Source: Bacillota bacterium
GTDB lineage: Bacteria > Bacillota > Clostridia > Lachnospirales > Lachnospiraceae
Direction: 5' to 3'
NCBI GenBank assembly: GCA_023436065.1
Contig: JAEZKU010000038.1
Span: 22,062 to 86,061 of the forward strand
DNA: 64,000 bases
The position numbers and the translations under genes are program-made. Of the stretch, positions 9,813-18,040 are shown in pieces (the first letter of the stretch is position 1; every line of letters starts with the position of its first letter). The notes beneath the pieces are model-generated. The model did not search any database and was not told where the DNA came from. It was given only the letters and a program-made list of their open reading frames with translations.

Positions 9813-9887
9813 GCCATTACCCCCAATGTAGTAATCTCATTTACCTTTATATTATACAATAACCTATTGCCCTATTACCATTCGTTT

Positions 9888-11231
9888 TTAGATCTCACCG
9901 GCCGGGATCCTTAAGGTTGCGATAGCATTCTTTGCGATGCTTAACTCAATCAGACTGCCCTTGCATCGGATCACGACAGGGATGTCCTTGCCGGTTCTGT
10001 TCAGTGCAGTCATAACAATACTTCCGTCTGTGTTTAGGAAAGCTGTTGCTTCGAGATCATAGGTGTATTTGGTTAAACCGATTCTTTTCGCACCGGGGCG
10101 GATGTACTTACTGAAATGACCGATATAATCATAGGACAGATTTGTCCGGAAGGTTCCCTGCTCTGTGTCAACCATAATCGGGGCATCGCAATGGTTACCT
10201 ACATGGTTGGGTCCACCCTTTTCATCCAGGAAGAGGTTCCAGTCGATAAAGGCATTCATACCGTTGTTGAGATTACCCAGAATATCATGGGCATACATCT
10301 GTGCATTTTCCAGCTGGTTGGTCCCGAAACGACTGTATTCCACACAGCCCTCGGTGAAAATCAGCTCCTTGGTGGGAAATACTTCATGTGTCAGATTGAT
10401 TGCTTCAAAATGATCGCCGGTATACCAATGGAACGCCACACCGGATACCATGGAATCCGTAGTCTCATCAATGATCACCCTTGTGCGTTCATACATCAGT
10501 TCCTTATTATGATCCCAGATAAAAAGCTTGATATATCCGAGATTTTGTTCTACAAGTGTAGGATACAGATAATCCCGCAGGAATTCCTTCTCCTCATCAG
10601 CACTGTAGATGCAGGAATCCCAGGTCTGTACCGCAGCAGGCTCATTCTGAATCGTGATCCGGTTGACGTGATATCCCTTTTTCTCATATTCCAGGATATA
10701 TCGACAGACATATTCTGCCCAGAACTTACGATATTCGGGTTTCAGCTTTCCACCGTGCACCTTTTCGCCATTGGTCTTCATGAAAGCCGGAGGAGACCAG
10801 GGGCTCAACATAATCTCAATATCGTCACCTGCCTGCTCCTTCACAGCCTTCAGCAAAGGAAGAATAAACTGCTCGTCCCTTGCCAGAGTAAAGGATTTCA
10901 TCTCTGTATCCGCAGGATCGTTCATCGCGGAATATACCCCAAGGGAGAAATCACAGCTGTCTATATGACTTCTGACCATCCGATAACCATTGCCGTTCTC
11001 TCCGTAATAGCACTCCACCGCCTTCTCCTGAAGTTCCTTGGAGAGCTTTGAATAGGCATATCCGGCAGCCTCCGTCACCGCTCCTCCAAAACCGAAGAAG
11101 GTCTGATAGGTAAGCTCTGGGTAAAGATTGACTACCCTGTTCTCCACTCCCTTGATCTCCTTGACTGCCCGGCATTCCTGAGTGATTACCTGCTTTACAT
11201 TATTTTCGTATAAGGTTGTAATAAGTTCCAT
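9888..11231 (-). CDS. GH30 family beta-glycosidase, intracellular
   Basis: Retaining glycoside hydrolase of family GH30, with a TIM barrel at about 40-370 and a C-terminal beta-sandwich that also includes N-terminal strands. FFGFGGAVTEAAGYAY is the usual GH30 start. TIQNEPAAVQTW holds the acid/base Glu197, and LIFTEGCVEYS the nucleophile Glu294. The 447-residue length without signal peptide fits subfamilies 1 to 3, which include beta-glucosylceramidase-like and beta-1,6-glucanase enzymes. In this operon, beside two glucan phosphorylases, an exo-beta-glucosidase or a beta-1,6-branch remover is the best guess. It lies 51 bases after the large phosphorylase gene. Confidence 0.85.
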   Translation of the reverse strand: MELITTLYENNVKQVITQECRAVKEIKGVENRVVNLYPELTYQTFFGFGGAVTEAAGYAYSKLSKELQEKAVECYYGENGNGYRMVRSHIDSCDFSLGVYSAMNDPADTEMKSFTLARDEQFILPLLKAVKEQAGDDIEIMLSPWSPPAFMKTNGEKVHGGKLKPEYRKFWAEYVCRYILEYEKKGYHVNRITIQNEPAAVQTWDSCIYSADEEKEFLRDYLYPTLVEQNLGYIKLFIWDHNKELMYERTRVIIDETTDSMVSGVAFHWYTGDHFEAINLTHEVFPTKELIFTEGCVEYSRFGTNQLENAQMYAHDILGNLNNGMNAFIDWNLFLDEKGGPNHVGNHCDAPIMVDTEQGTFRTNLSYDYIGHFSKYIRPGAKRIGLTKYTYDLEATAFLNTDGSIVMTALNRTGKDIPVVIRCKGSLIELSIAKNAIATLRIPAGEI

Positions 11232-11282
11232 CTAATCCTCCAATATAAATAATAAATTACGTTACAGGGCGGCTGCAAAATA

Positions 11283-14200
11283 CTATTCCATCCATATTTC
11301 TATCTTCTTTATCTTGCCCTCGCGTACTCCTTCTGCTGCAGCACCGCTAATGGTGTCACCTTCTATCACTGCTCCGGTATCGCAAAGCACAATCCTTTTT
11401 ATCTTTGCTGCCCCAATACCGAACGTTGCTTTTCGTGACGGATTATGGTAGGTCACCTTGCAGGAGGAAAACAGTGTAAAGGAAGCCTCCCCATTGTCAT
11501 CAAATAAGAAATCTGCCAGCTTCGGCTCAAAATGAAGCTGCAGCTCGTCATTCTCATAAGTGAACACCTTTCTGCCAACAAACATCTCAATCCACATGGT
11601 AACCGCTTCCGTTGTAGATCCGCTCAAACGGGCTACATAACCCCTTCCATGGATTGCTTCGTTGGGATTTTCACTGGAGACAAGGAAGGAGGAATTCTCC
11701 AGGATGCTTCTTCCGTATTCCTTCGGATCCCGGAAGGCAACCATACATGTCTTCATTTCCTGGTAAAATTGCTCGTACAGACCTGATCGCAGGATTGATA
11801 GGAGGTATTTATATTCCATATGTAAGAAGATGCTCTCCCGTTCCAGCCAACCCGGAGTAAAGACATGGATTCTTCCGTTCTCCATGGAAATATGCTCAAT
11901 CGGCACACTGGTCTTATACATGCCCAACTTTTCGTCATACAGTCTGCTGTTACGGACATGGCTGTAGAGCTCTGCGGCCTGCTTTTGGTCCTCAAGCGTA
12001 GCAAGCATCTTGGCAGGACCCTCCAGGAATGCGGGCAGCGGCACAACCTCAAAGGCTTTTACTCTGACCTTCGGAAGGCCGTATTCACTGATCACCTTCT
12101 GACCGTCCTCCGAAACTACCTCTTCAAATTCACTTGCCCGATAAGTAAAGTAGGTCGGTACAATACCGTCCCCATATCCGCAGGCCTTTATGATCCCTTC
12201 CTCCAGCTTTACTAAGAACGCATCCAGTATCTCCTTCAGACTCCGGGTGGACAGCACGCTTACCTCACCACTTGCGCTAAATCGAACCTTCTCACGGAAG
12301 TTCTCACGGATTGTACTTACTTTATCCCAGTACATGAAATCCGTCCATTGCTCTGCTCTCGAAGTTTTCAAAGCATCATAAACCTCAGTGAGGAATTCTG
12401 CCAGCTCAAGGGGCAACATAACCTGATCTGTAAGTAGGATTCTGTCCCGAAGAAACAGCAGCATCCTTTTTAGTTCAAAGGTCTCCGCCATACCACTGCC
12501 AAAAAGCCCCGGTAATCCGTTCATAGCATCATTCCAACCTGGTTTGCCGGCTTCCATCTCAACTCCCATACCATATGGATCAAGGGAGGAGAATTTATTC
12601 ACAGCCAGTGTCAGCAGCTTGCCTGCCAGAGTTGTTCTGACAAGTTCGCCCCGGTCTGTCATTTTCCAATTGGTACCCTTTCGGTCAAAGCCCTCTCTTG
12701 CAAGCTTCTCCTCATCATGTACCAAAGCACCGTATTGTCTGGCTTCCTGTTTCTTATTCAAAACGTATTTCTCACTGCGGGGAAGAACCCTTGCCGGACT
12801 GTCATAATAACGATAAGAGTTGTCCCCGAATAACAGTTCCTTCTCCTTCTCGGGGAAGATACTTAGATAATTCTCCACCAAATCAATATTGTAATCCCAG
12901 TGATCGCTCCAATATCCTTCTCCAAAGCCCGCTTCGATATTCTGCTCACAGAATGAAAGCAGCTTTTCCAGGAATTCATCTTCATCTATGGCAAGCTCTA
13001 TCCTGTTTGTGGCAATACAATTGGCAATCTGTCCGGGGGTAAAGTTTTTACTGATGATCTTCTTCAATCGGTCCTGCTCATGATTTACACTCGAAAGGAT
13101 CAGCTGTGCTGCCTCCTGCTCGCTACCCTCCCTAACCCGGAAAGTGGAAGGTCTTACCTCGAGGGGATTGTAGCCATCCATCTGGATCAGCTCATAAAAG
13201 GTCTTCACGTTAAAATCCCCGACTTCGGGATGAAAGAATACATCATTGCGCCGGTTCTGGTTCACATCCCGGAAATTGCCGTTGCCCTGGGAATAATATT
13301 CTCCTGCGATGGAGAAGAAATTATAATCCCTTTCCGGATCTCCATGCTTTCTGCTGAAAAGATGAATTACGGATTTCTTTCCATCCTTTCCGATTACATA
13401 GGGGTATCCTCCGCGTAGAAAATTATCCAGATAATTCTGTTCCATATACTGATCAAATACCGGTACTCCCGTATGAGTCCTGATATCTGCAGTGAGTTCT
13501 TCGACCAACTCCTCAGCCATTGCTTCGCTTTTTACGAGAAAATCCGGTTCACAGAACGCCGTAGCTTTCCGGTTTACCTGCTCCGGTGATACGGCAAAGC
13601 CGGTCAGGGAATAAAACAGCTCTTCTTCTCCCGGTGCCAGCACCATTTTCATAGGTGTGAATCCGCAGGGTACCTTATTGTAAAAGCATTGCTTCTCTTC
13701 AAGCACTCCCTGCAGGGACGCCCTCTCAAAGTTTACCGGATGAAGCAGTGATGTGTCATAACCAAAAATAGCTTCCGCATCATAAATCACAGGCTGGATC
13801 TTACCATCTCTTACAGCAAGATAATAATAGCCGCCCTCCACCTCGGACACCTCCGCAGTATCATCATTGGATGCACGAACAGTATAAAAGGGGATATTAT
13901 GCTCAATATTCTTTATTTCAGTCCAGCTTTTTAACAGGTTCGACATCTCCTTAAACTGACTGTTCTGTATTCCATAGGGAATAATCTTGGGCAGACCATC
14001 TATAAGCTCCAGCTCTTTCTCCACACTGTCCAGATTCTCAATGGTAACCTTTCGCACCAACGCTCCAATGCTGTTATTCGGCAGGACGAAATATTTCACT
14101 GTGATCCTTAAGCCGTAGGTCGGATTGGTCTCCACCATCCAGAAGCTGTTCTTACGAATATAAAGGTCTCTTTGTGTCCTCTCATCAAAGGTATGGAAGG

Positions 14201-14471
14201 GTTCAAAGAAGCTTCCATTACATCTGATTAAGGTGCGAAAGCCTTTGACCGAGGTATTTTCATAGGCTGTGTTCGCCGGATTGAATTCCATGATAGCATT
14301 CCCTTTGTTATGAATCCCAAAACTGTTGACGCCCTGTCCACGGTTCGTATAGTAGACCCACAGGGGAATTCCCTTCCTTCCCGCTAATCCGGGAAGAAAA
14401 CTCGAGAAGGGCGGAAGTGTGTCAAACCCTTTGATGATATAAGTATTGTCCTGCAGTTTATAATTTTCCAT
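11283..14471 (-). CDS. Large glycoside phosphorylase, GH161/GH149/GH94-like, probably beta-1,3-oligoglucan
   Basis: A 1062-residue cytosolic protein with the phosphorylase layout: an N-terminal sandwich split by a long insertion (1-about 430), a linker, an alpha6/alpha6 barrel and a C-terminal sheet. GKPGWNDAMNGLPGLFGSG holds the likely catalytic Asp648 in a WND motif like that of GH94. The early YYTNRGQGVNSFGIHNKGNA stretch and overall size recall the beta-1,3-oligoglucan phosphorylases of GH161 and GH149 (and the 1,2-beta-oligoglucan phosphorylases of GH94), all around 1000-1100 residues. Partnership with a laminaribiose-type GH94 favours beta-1,3-glucan. The exact family is from memory and not aligned. 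It is the first enzyme gene after the LacI gene, with an unusual leader of three AGGAGG copies. Confidence 0.75.
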   Translation of the reverse strand: MENYKLQDNTYIIKGFDTLPPFSSFLPGLAGRKGIPLWVYYTNRGQGVNSFGIHNKGNAIMEFNPANTAYENTSVKGFRTLIRCNGSFFEPFHTFDERTQRDLYIRKNSFWMVETNPTYGLRITVKYFVLPNNSIGALVRKVTIENLDSVEKELELIDGLPKIIPYGIQNSQFKEMSNLLKSWTEIKNIEHNIPFYTVRASNDDTAEVSEVEGGYYYLAVRDGKIQPVIYDAEAIFGYDTSLLHPVNFERASLQGVLEEKQCFYNKVPCGFTPMKMVLAPGEEELFYSLTGFAVSPEQVNRKATAFCEPDFLVKSEAMAEELVEELTADIRTHTGVPVFDQYMEQNYLDNFLRGGYPYVIGKDGKKSVIHLFSRKHGDPERDYNFFSIAGEYYSQGNGNFRDVNQNRRNDVFFHPEVGDFNVKTFYELIQMDGYNPLEVRPSTFRVREGSEQEAAQLILSSVNHEQDRLKKIISKNFTPGQIANCIATNRIELAIDEDEFLEKLLSFCEQNIEAGFGEGYWSDHWDYNIDLVENYLSIFPEKEKELLFGDNSYRYYDSPARVLPRSEKYVLNKKQEARQYGALVHDEEKLAREGFDRKGTNWKMTDRGELVRTTLAGKLLTLAVNKFSSLDPYGMGVEMEAGKPGWNDAMNGLPGLFGSGMAETFELKRMLLFLRDRILLTDQVMLPLELAEFLTEVYDALKTSRAEQWTDFMYWDKVSTIRENFREKVRFSASGEVSVLSTRSLKEILDAFLVKLEEGIIKACGYGDGIVPTYFTYRASEFEEVVSEDGQKVISEYGLPKVRVKAFEVVPLPAFLEGPAKMLATLEDQKQAAELYSHVRNSRLYDEKLGMYKTSVPIEHISMENGRIHVFTPGWLERESIFLHMEYKYLLSILRSGLYEQFYQEMKTCMVAFRDPKEYGRSILENSSFLVSSENPNEAIHGRGYVARLSGSTTEAVTMWIEMFVGRKVFTYENDELQLHFEPKLADFLFDDNGEASFTLFSSCKVTYHNPSRKATFGIGAAKIKRIVLCDTGAVIEGDTISGAAAEGVREGKIKKIEIWME

Positions 14472-14474
14472 AAA

Positions 14475-14524
14475 TCCTCCTATTTTTATCCTCCTATTTG
14501 TATAAGGAGGATTTTATCCTCCTT
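14475..14524 (-). promoter_or_regulatory. Triple AGGAGG leader with a perfect hairpin before the large phosphorylase gene
   Basis: Upstream of the ATG at 14471 three AGGAGGAT copies occur in tandem on the minus strand, the nearest serving as ribosome site. The farthest copy (arm 14516-14524 and 14504-14512) forms a perfect 9-bp hairpin with a 3-base loop, in which AAGGAGGAT pairs with ATCCTCCTT. The second arm copies the anti-Shine-Dalgarno end of 16S rRNA, so it could also pair with either downstream ribosome site. Confidence 0.55.
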
Positions 14525-14547
14525 GGGATTAAAGTATTTAAAAGTAA

Positions 14548-14661
14548 TCATAAGACAAGGGTCTGCATTGGGAGAAATCCAACCGACAATGTCTCATTTC
14601 CGGTATATCCAAATGTAGTACCCTTGGCTAAGCATTCCATATAATCTGTTTCATAAATCAC
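14548..14661 (-). other. Possible 37-codon remnant or leader reading frame
   Basis: Between the LacI stop and the large phosphorylase, a GTG-started frame runs 37 codons to a TGA and reads like real protein (for example AKGTTFGYTGNE and VGFLPMQTLVL). No ribosome site is seen before it. It may be the tail of a lost gene or chance. I do not recognise a family. Confidence 0.2.
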
Positions 14662-14669
14662 TAACCGCA

Positions 14670-15668
14670 TCAAAATCTGACTTTACAGGTATCCCTTATG
14701 ACCATACTGGGGGACAGCTTCGTCACTATTCCTTTCTCCGTCTCAGCAAGTTCCATCAGACGAAGCAACTCAGCAGTACATTGGTTGCCGAGCTCAATCA
14801 CCGGACTGTGAATTGTAGTCAGTGGCGGATTATAATAGGAGGACAGCAGGATATCATCGAAGCCGATTACACAGACATCCTCCGGAACCTTCACCCCTGC
14901 TTCCGTAAGCGCATGGATTGCTCCAAAGGCCATTTCATCATTGGCACAGAAGACAGCATCCGGAAGCCGGGTTCCCTTCAGAAGCAGCACACGCATCTCG
15001 CTATATGCGACTGCTTCTTCAAAATATCCCCTCAGGACGATATTTTCATCTATCGGAAGATGATATTTTTGCATTGTATCCCGGTAAGCCTGATATCTGT
15101 CATGATCATCAAAGCCCTCAATCCCATGGAAATACCCGATTCTTCTGTGTCCCTGTTTAATCAGATATTCCATCGCCAGAGAAGCACCTTCATAATTATT
15201 GATGACCACACTTGATATTCTGGTTCCGGTCATTTCCCGGTCTATAAAGACCATTGGCAGCTTCGTTAATGATAGACGGCTTATGTATTCCTCCTGCAAC
15301 CGTTCATTAAGAATAATCGCACCCTCTACACCGGAAGCAACGATCATGCTGTAAATCTCATCTCCAGTGTTCTCATTGCTGATATATATATTTAATAAAT
15401 ATCCCCTCATCCTGCATTGCTTATGAACTGTCTGAATCAGGACACGATAGAAATCACCCTGGACACTGGTTAAAAATAGGCCAATGGTATTCTTTCTGCT
15501 CGATTTTAAAAGCTTTGCGTTCATATTCGGAACATACTTCAGCTTCTCAACCGCAGCCATAACCCTGCGCTTTTTATCTTCGCTTACAACATCCACACCA
15601 TTGAGTACATTCGATACTGTGGATATTGCTACACCAGCTTCCTTTGCCACATCCTTAATCGTTACCAT
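14670..15668 (-). CDS. LacI-family regulator of the beta-glucan operon
   Basis: Transcription factor of 332 residues: a LacI helix-turn-helix at 1-25 (TIKDVAKEAGVAISTVSNVLNG), the hinge helix to about 60, and a periplasmic-binding-protein-like sugar domain (about 60-330) with VFCANDEMAFGAIHAL and VIGFDDILLSSYYNPPLTTI. It should bind operator DNA as a dimer and respond to a sugar. It lies directly upstream of the large phosphorylase gene, in the same direction, so it probably represses that operon and itself. The start ATG has AGGAGAG at proper distance, and a good promoter lies upstream at 15739-15767. Confidence 0.9.
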   Translation of the reverse strand: MVTIKDVAKEAGVAISTVSNVLNGVDVVSEDKKRRVMAAVEKLKYVPNMNAKLLKSSRKNTIGLFLTSVQGDFYRVLIQTVHKQCRMRGYLLNIYISNENTGDEIYSMIVASGVEGAIILNERLQEEYISRLSLTKLPMVFIDREMTGTRISSVVINNYEGASLAMEYLIKQGHRRIGYFHGIEGFDDHDRYQAYRDTMQKYHLPIDENIVLRGYFEEAVAYSEMRVLLLKGTRLPDAVFCANDEMAFGAIHALTEAGVKVPEDVCVIGFDDILLSSYYNPPLTTIHSPVIELGNQCTAELLRLMELAETEKGIVTKLSPSMVIRDTCKVRF

Positions 15669-15738
15669 AGTATCTCTCCTGACTATTTTGTAATTACAGC
15701 AGCATTCATGAGCGCAACATATGCATTTACTGGAATTA

Positions 15739-15767
15739 ATTATAATACAGTTTTATGGATACCGCAA
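15739..15767 (-). promoter_or_regulatory. Promoter of the LacI gene and perhaps the whole beta-glucan operon
   Basis: On the minus strand TTGCGG (15762-15767) and a perfect TATAAT (15739-15744) are separated by 17 bases, about 70 bases before the LacI start codon. Confidence 0.6.
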
Positions 15768-15774
15768 TATAAAA

Positions 15775-16080
15775 ACATTTTTATTTCGATTTATCGGCAC
15801 TTTCCGCACTTTTTGTTTCCTATTAATCTGATTAATTTTTGTTTTTATATCATTTATCTATCTATTATATAATTATTTTATATTTATTAAACATCTAATA
15901 CAAATCAATACCAATATTTCCTTTGAAACGTTTTTATATGTATTTCAATTCAATGATATTCTTCCCTGTTACCTTTATCACAATATGATATTTTCTGTCG
16001 CATTATCCATAATATTGCATAATATATAGTAGACTTAAAATTTCACCAAAAGATGCTTTTTGGCATCCTCAGATGACCAA
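15775..16080. other. AT-rich gene-free spacer
   Basis: About 300 bases with long A/T runs between the leftward LacI gene and the rightward Cys-protein pair. No gene seen. At its right end CATAATATA (16018-16026) fits the -10 form of sporulation sigma-K/E promoters (CATA-N3-TA), but a clear -35 is missing. A small GATGC/GCATC hairpin lies near 16050. Confidence 0.4.
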
Positions 16081-16103
16081 TAAGAAGATAAGGAGGTATT
16101 ACA

Positions 16104-16388
16104 ATGCGACCAGATGAACTATACAGATACATGGGCCAGACCGTAACGATATTTACAACCAGCGGTGGTGCTACCGGTTGCGGTTTTACCGGTTTATTGC
16201 TTCAAGTTAATCCGGCATATATCACACTGGTAGACCGAATCGGTCCTCCCCCTGCCAGTCCAATAAACGGGTCTATGTGCGGCTCTCATAGAGATCCCAG
16301 ACAAAAAGAAGAATACTTCTATAACGTAGGTGCTGTTTGCGATATCCCCACAGATAAAATCGTAAGCTTCTGCCATAATGCAATTTAA
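16104..16388 (+). CDS. Small Cys-containing protein, first of a paralogous pair, function unknown
   Basis: A 94-residue protein with GQTVTIFTTSGGATGCGFTG near the start and VGAVCDIPTDKIVSFCHNAI at the end, joined by a variable middle with one more Cys. The core (VTIFTTSGG, a hydrophobic LLLQVN strand, then a C-terminal strand) suggests a small beta-barrel such as an Sm-like fold. I believe similar proteins are widespread in spore-forming clostridia as hypothetical proteins, sometimes thought spore-coat associated, but I cannot name a family. AAGGAGG lies at good distance from the ATG. It shares an operon and its four Cys positions with the next gene. Confidence 0.75.
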   Translation: MRPDELYRYMGQTVTIFTTSGGATGCGFTGLLLQVNPAYITLVDRIGPPPASPINGSMCGSHRDPRQKEEYFYNVGAVCDIPTDKIVSFCHNAI

Positions 16389-16409
16389 TGAATAAAGGAG
16401 GTAATAAAT

Positions 16410-16769
16410 ATGTCAAAGTGTAGATTCGGCTCCCACGGCAGCTCCAGGGAACAGGCTCTGGTTGAGCATATGCGCAGATATGTCACTGAAACAGTCACCA
16501 TCTTCACCACTAGCGGCGGCCCTACCGGCTGTGGCTTTACAGGTGTCGTCCTATCCGTAAATTCCCGTTTTGTACGTCTTCTCACAGATATGGGGTTTCC
16601 ACCGGCGAATCCTCTGCCGGATGGCATGTGTGGTGAGATGGAAACCGGCCCGGCTCCCAGAGGCGGATCAAGCATCAGCAAGGGCTTTGATCATCCTTGG
16701 CGCAGCGTCGGTTCCGTATGCGATATTCCGATTGACATGATAGTTGCATTTTGCCACAACGCCGTATAA
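16410..16769 (+). CDS. Small Cys-containing protein, second of a paralogous pair, function unknown
   Basis: A 119-residue paralogue of the protein just upstream, 21 bases apart. It repeats ETVTIFTTSGGPTGCGFTG and VGSVCDIPIDMIVAFCHNAV almost exactly, and adds an N-terminal extension with one further Cys (MSKCRFGSHGSSREQALVEH) and a Gly/Ser-rich insertion before the end. The conserved Cys residues lie in TGCGF, MCG, VCDIP and FCHNA. There is no signal peptide and no membrane segment. AAAGGAGG precedes the ATG. Tandem duplication with strong core conservation indicates a structural, self-assembling role, such as coat or crust, but this is inference. Confidence 0.75.
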   Translation: MSKCRFGSHGSSREQALVEHMRRYVTETVTIFTTSGGPTGCGFTGVVLSVNSRFVRLLTDMGFPPANPLPDGMCGEMETGPAPRGGSSISKGFDHPWRSVGSVCDIPIDMIVAFCHNAV

Positions 16770-16790
16770 TGTATCAGAAGAAACCATAAA

Positions 16791-16858
16791 AGGAGTAACG
16801 CTATCCAATGCAAGCTGCCGCACCTGCGGCATCTCATTATAAGGATAACGTTACTCCT
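16791..16858. terminator. Nested bidirectional terminator between convergent genes
   Basis: Outer arms 16791-16806 and 16843-16858 (16 bases, one mismatch) enclose a second hairpin GCCGCA/TGCGGC at 16817-16830. On the minus strand TTTTATGG follows the outer stem. On the plus strand the following sequence is only moderately T-rich. It separates the Cys-protein pair from the converging esterase gene. Confidence 0.65.
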
Positions 16859-16879
16859 GTTATTCTGTGGTTCTTGTTC

Positions 16880-17956
16880 CTATGCGGTAATCACCGAAGC
16901 CAGATAGAATTCCTTCTCGGGAATCTCTTTCTCCAGGATGATCTCTATGGTATGCTTTCCACTTTCCTTCATGGAAAAAACATCCTGCAGATACAGACAA
17001 TCCCCCCAGGTCTCGTCAAAGTTGGCATCCAATATCACAGCCTGCTCCTCCCGCCCATCTATGACCGCTCTCGCTACGGGTGCGGGATGATTAGCATATT
17101 TTCGGTATTGTACTGAAATCAGCCAGCCTTCCACTTCAAAGCGTATTCGGCTTCCGGCGCTTTTCGCTGCCCAGCCATAGCGGAATACATCCCAGACACC
17201 GTTTTTAACCGTATTGTCCTCTATAAATCCTAAGGATACCGGTTTATAGTTTCTGTTGCTTCTCCTAAAAGAGCCAAAATAACGATTTGAAGTCAGCGAA
17301 ACCTCGGGGATCCTATAGGCTTCCTTTGAAGCGGTTGCCTCCTTTTGCATCCCGTAAATCCGTTCCAACAGATGCTGTATGACACCGGCTACCAACTGAT
17401 GCCCCAAATCATTGGGATGGAGATTATCTGCGCTGATATCTGTATTCTTTAGGCCGCCTCTTCTGATCTCTTCAAAAATGCTTGCCTTCATACTGACAAT
17501 CGGAAGATCGTAATATTCTCCGATTTCGTTATGTACCCGTTCGGCATTTTCTCCACTATCATAGAGTACATTATTAAACATAAATACTGCAGGTTCCTTC
17601 GGATCCAGTAATATTGTTCTGATCAGCCCCTCAAAGGTCTCACGAAAGACCTCATCATCGCTGTCATTGACACTAAACTCCACGAACACCACGTCAGGTC
17701 TTAAGCTCAGCACATCCTCCTTAACCCTGGCTACACCGAATTTCGAGGTGGTTGCCCCGACTCCGGCATTCACATATTCGATCTTGGCCAAAGGAAAGTT
17801 TTTCTTCCACCAGGAGTAAACCCGATATGCATAGCAGCTCTCTGCTGTCGTCGCAGCTGCACCGGCAGTGATCGATCCGCCCAGAAAAGCAACCCTAAGT
17901 GTTTCACCGGCCAGGGCCCGCTTCATCACCCGATGCATTCGCACTGTATTACCCAC
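16880..17956 (-). CDS. SGNH-family carbohydrate esterase, CE17-like, with C-terminal jelly roll
   Basis: Cytosolic serine esterase, probably removing acetyl groups from oligosaccharides. The SGNH blocks are clear: FLGGSITAG (Ser28), NAGVGATTS (block II Gly), FSVND (block III Asn) and DNLHPNDLGH (Asp177, His180). After about residue 210 a second beta-rich domain of 150 residues follows. This two-domain layout and size match the manno-oligosaccharide acetylesterases placed in CE17, an assignment from memory. Its neighbour is a GH130 mannan phosphorylase, so removal of acetyl groups from manno-oligosaccharides before phosphorolysis is the natural role. Start is GTG at 17956; an ATG at 17938 is also possible. 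Confidence 0.8.
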   Translation of the reverse strand: MGNTVRMHRVMKRALAGETLRVAFLGGSITAGAAATTAESCYAYRVYSWWKKNFPLAKIEYVNAGVGATTSKFGVARVKEDVLSLRPDVVFVEFSVNDSDDEVFRETFEGLIRTILLDPKEPAVFMFNNVLYDSGENAERVHNEIGEYYDLPIVSMKASIFEEIRRGGLKNTDISADNLHPNDLGHQLVAGVIQHLLERIYGMQKEATASKEAYRIPEVSLTSNRYFGSFRRSNRNYKPVSLGFIEDNTVKNGVWDVFRYGWAAKSAGSRIRFEVEGWLISVQYRKYANHPAPVARAVIDGREEQAVILDANFDETWGDCLYLQDVFSMKESGKHTIEIILEKEIPEKEFYLASVITA

Positions 17957-18040
17957 CCGGATGATACCTCTCTCATATACTTCCTCTAAAGGAAGCCCAG
18001 TAGCAATTTAGTCCATAATAAGCCTCTTTTCAATAATACT

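Noticed and set aside
10116..11051. Long plus-strand open frame opposite the GH30 gene
   Set aside because: The minus strand encodes a complete GH30 with both catalytic Glu residues; the plus frame has no motif or ribosome site.
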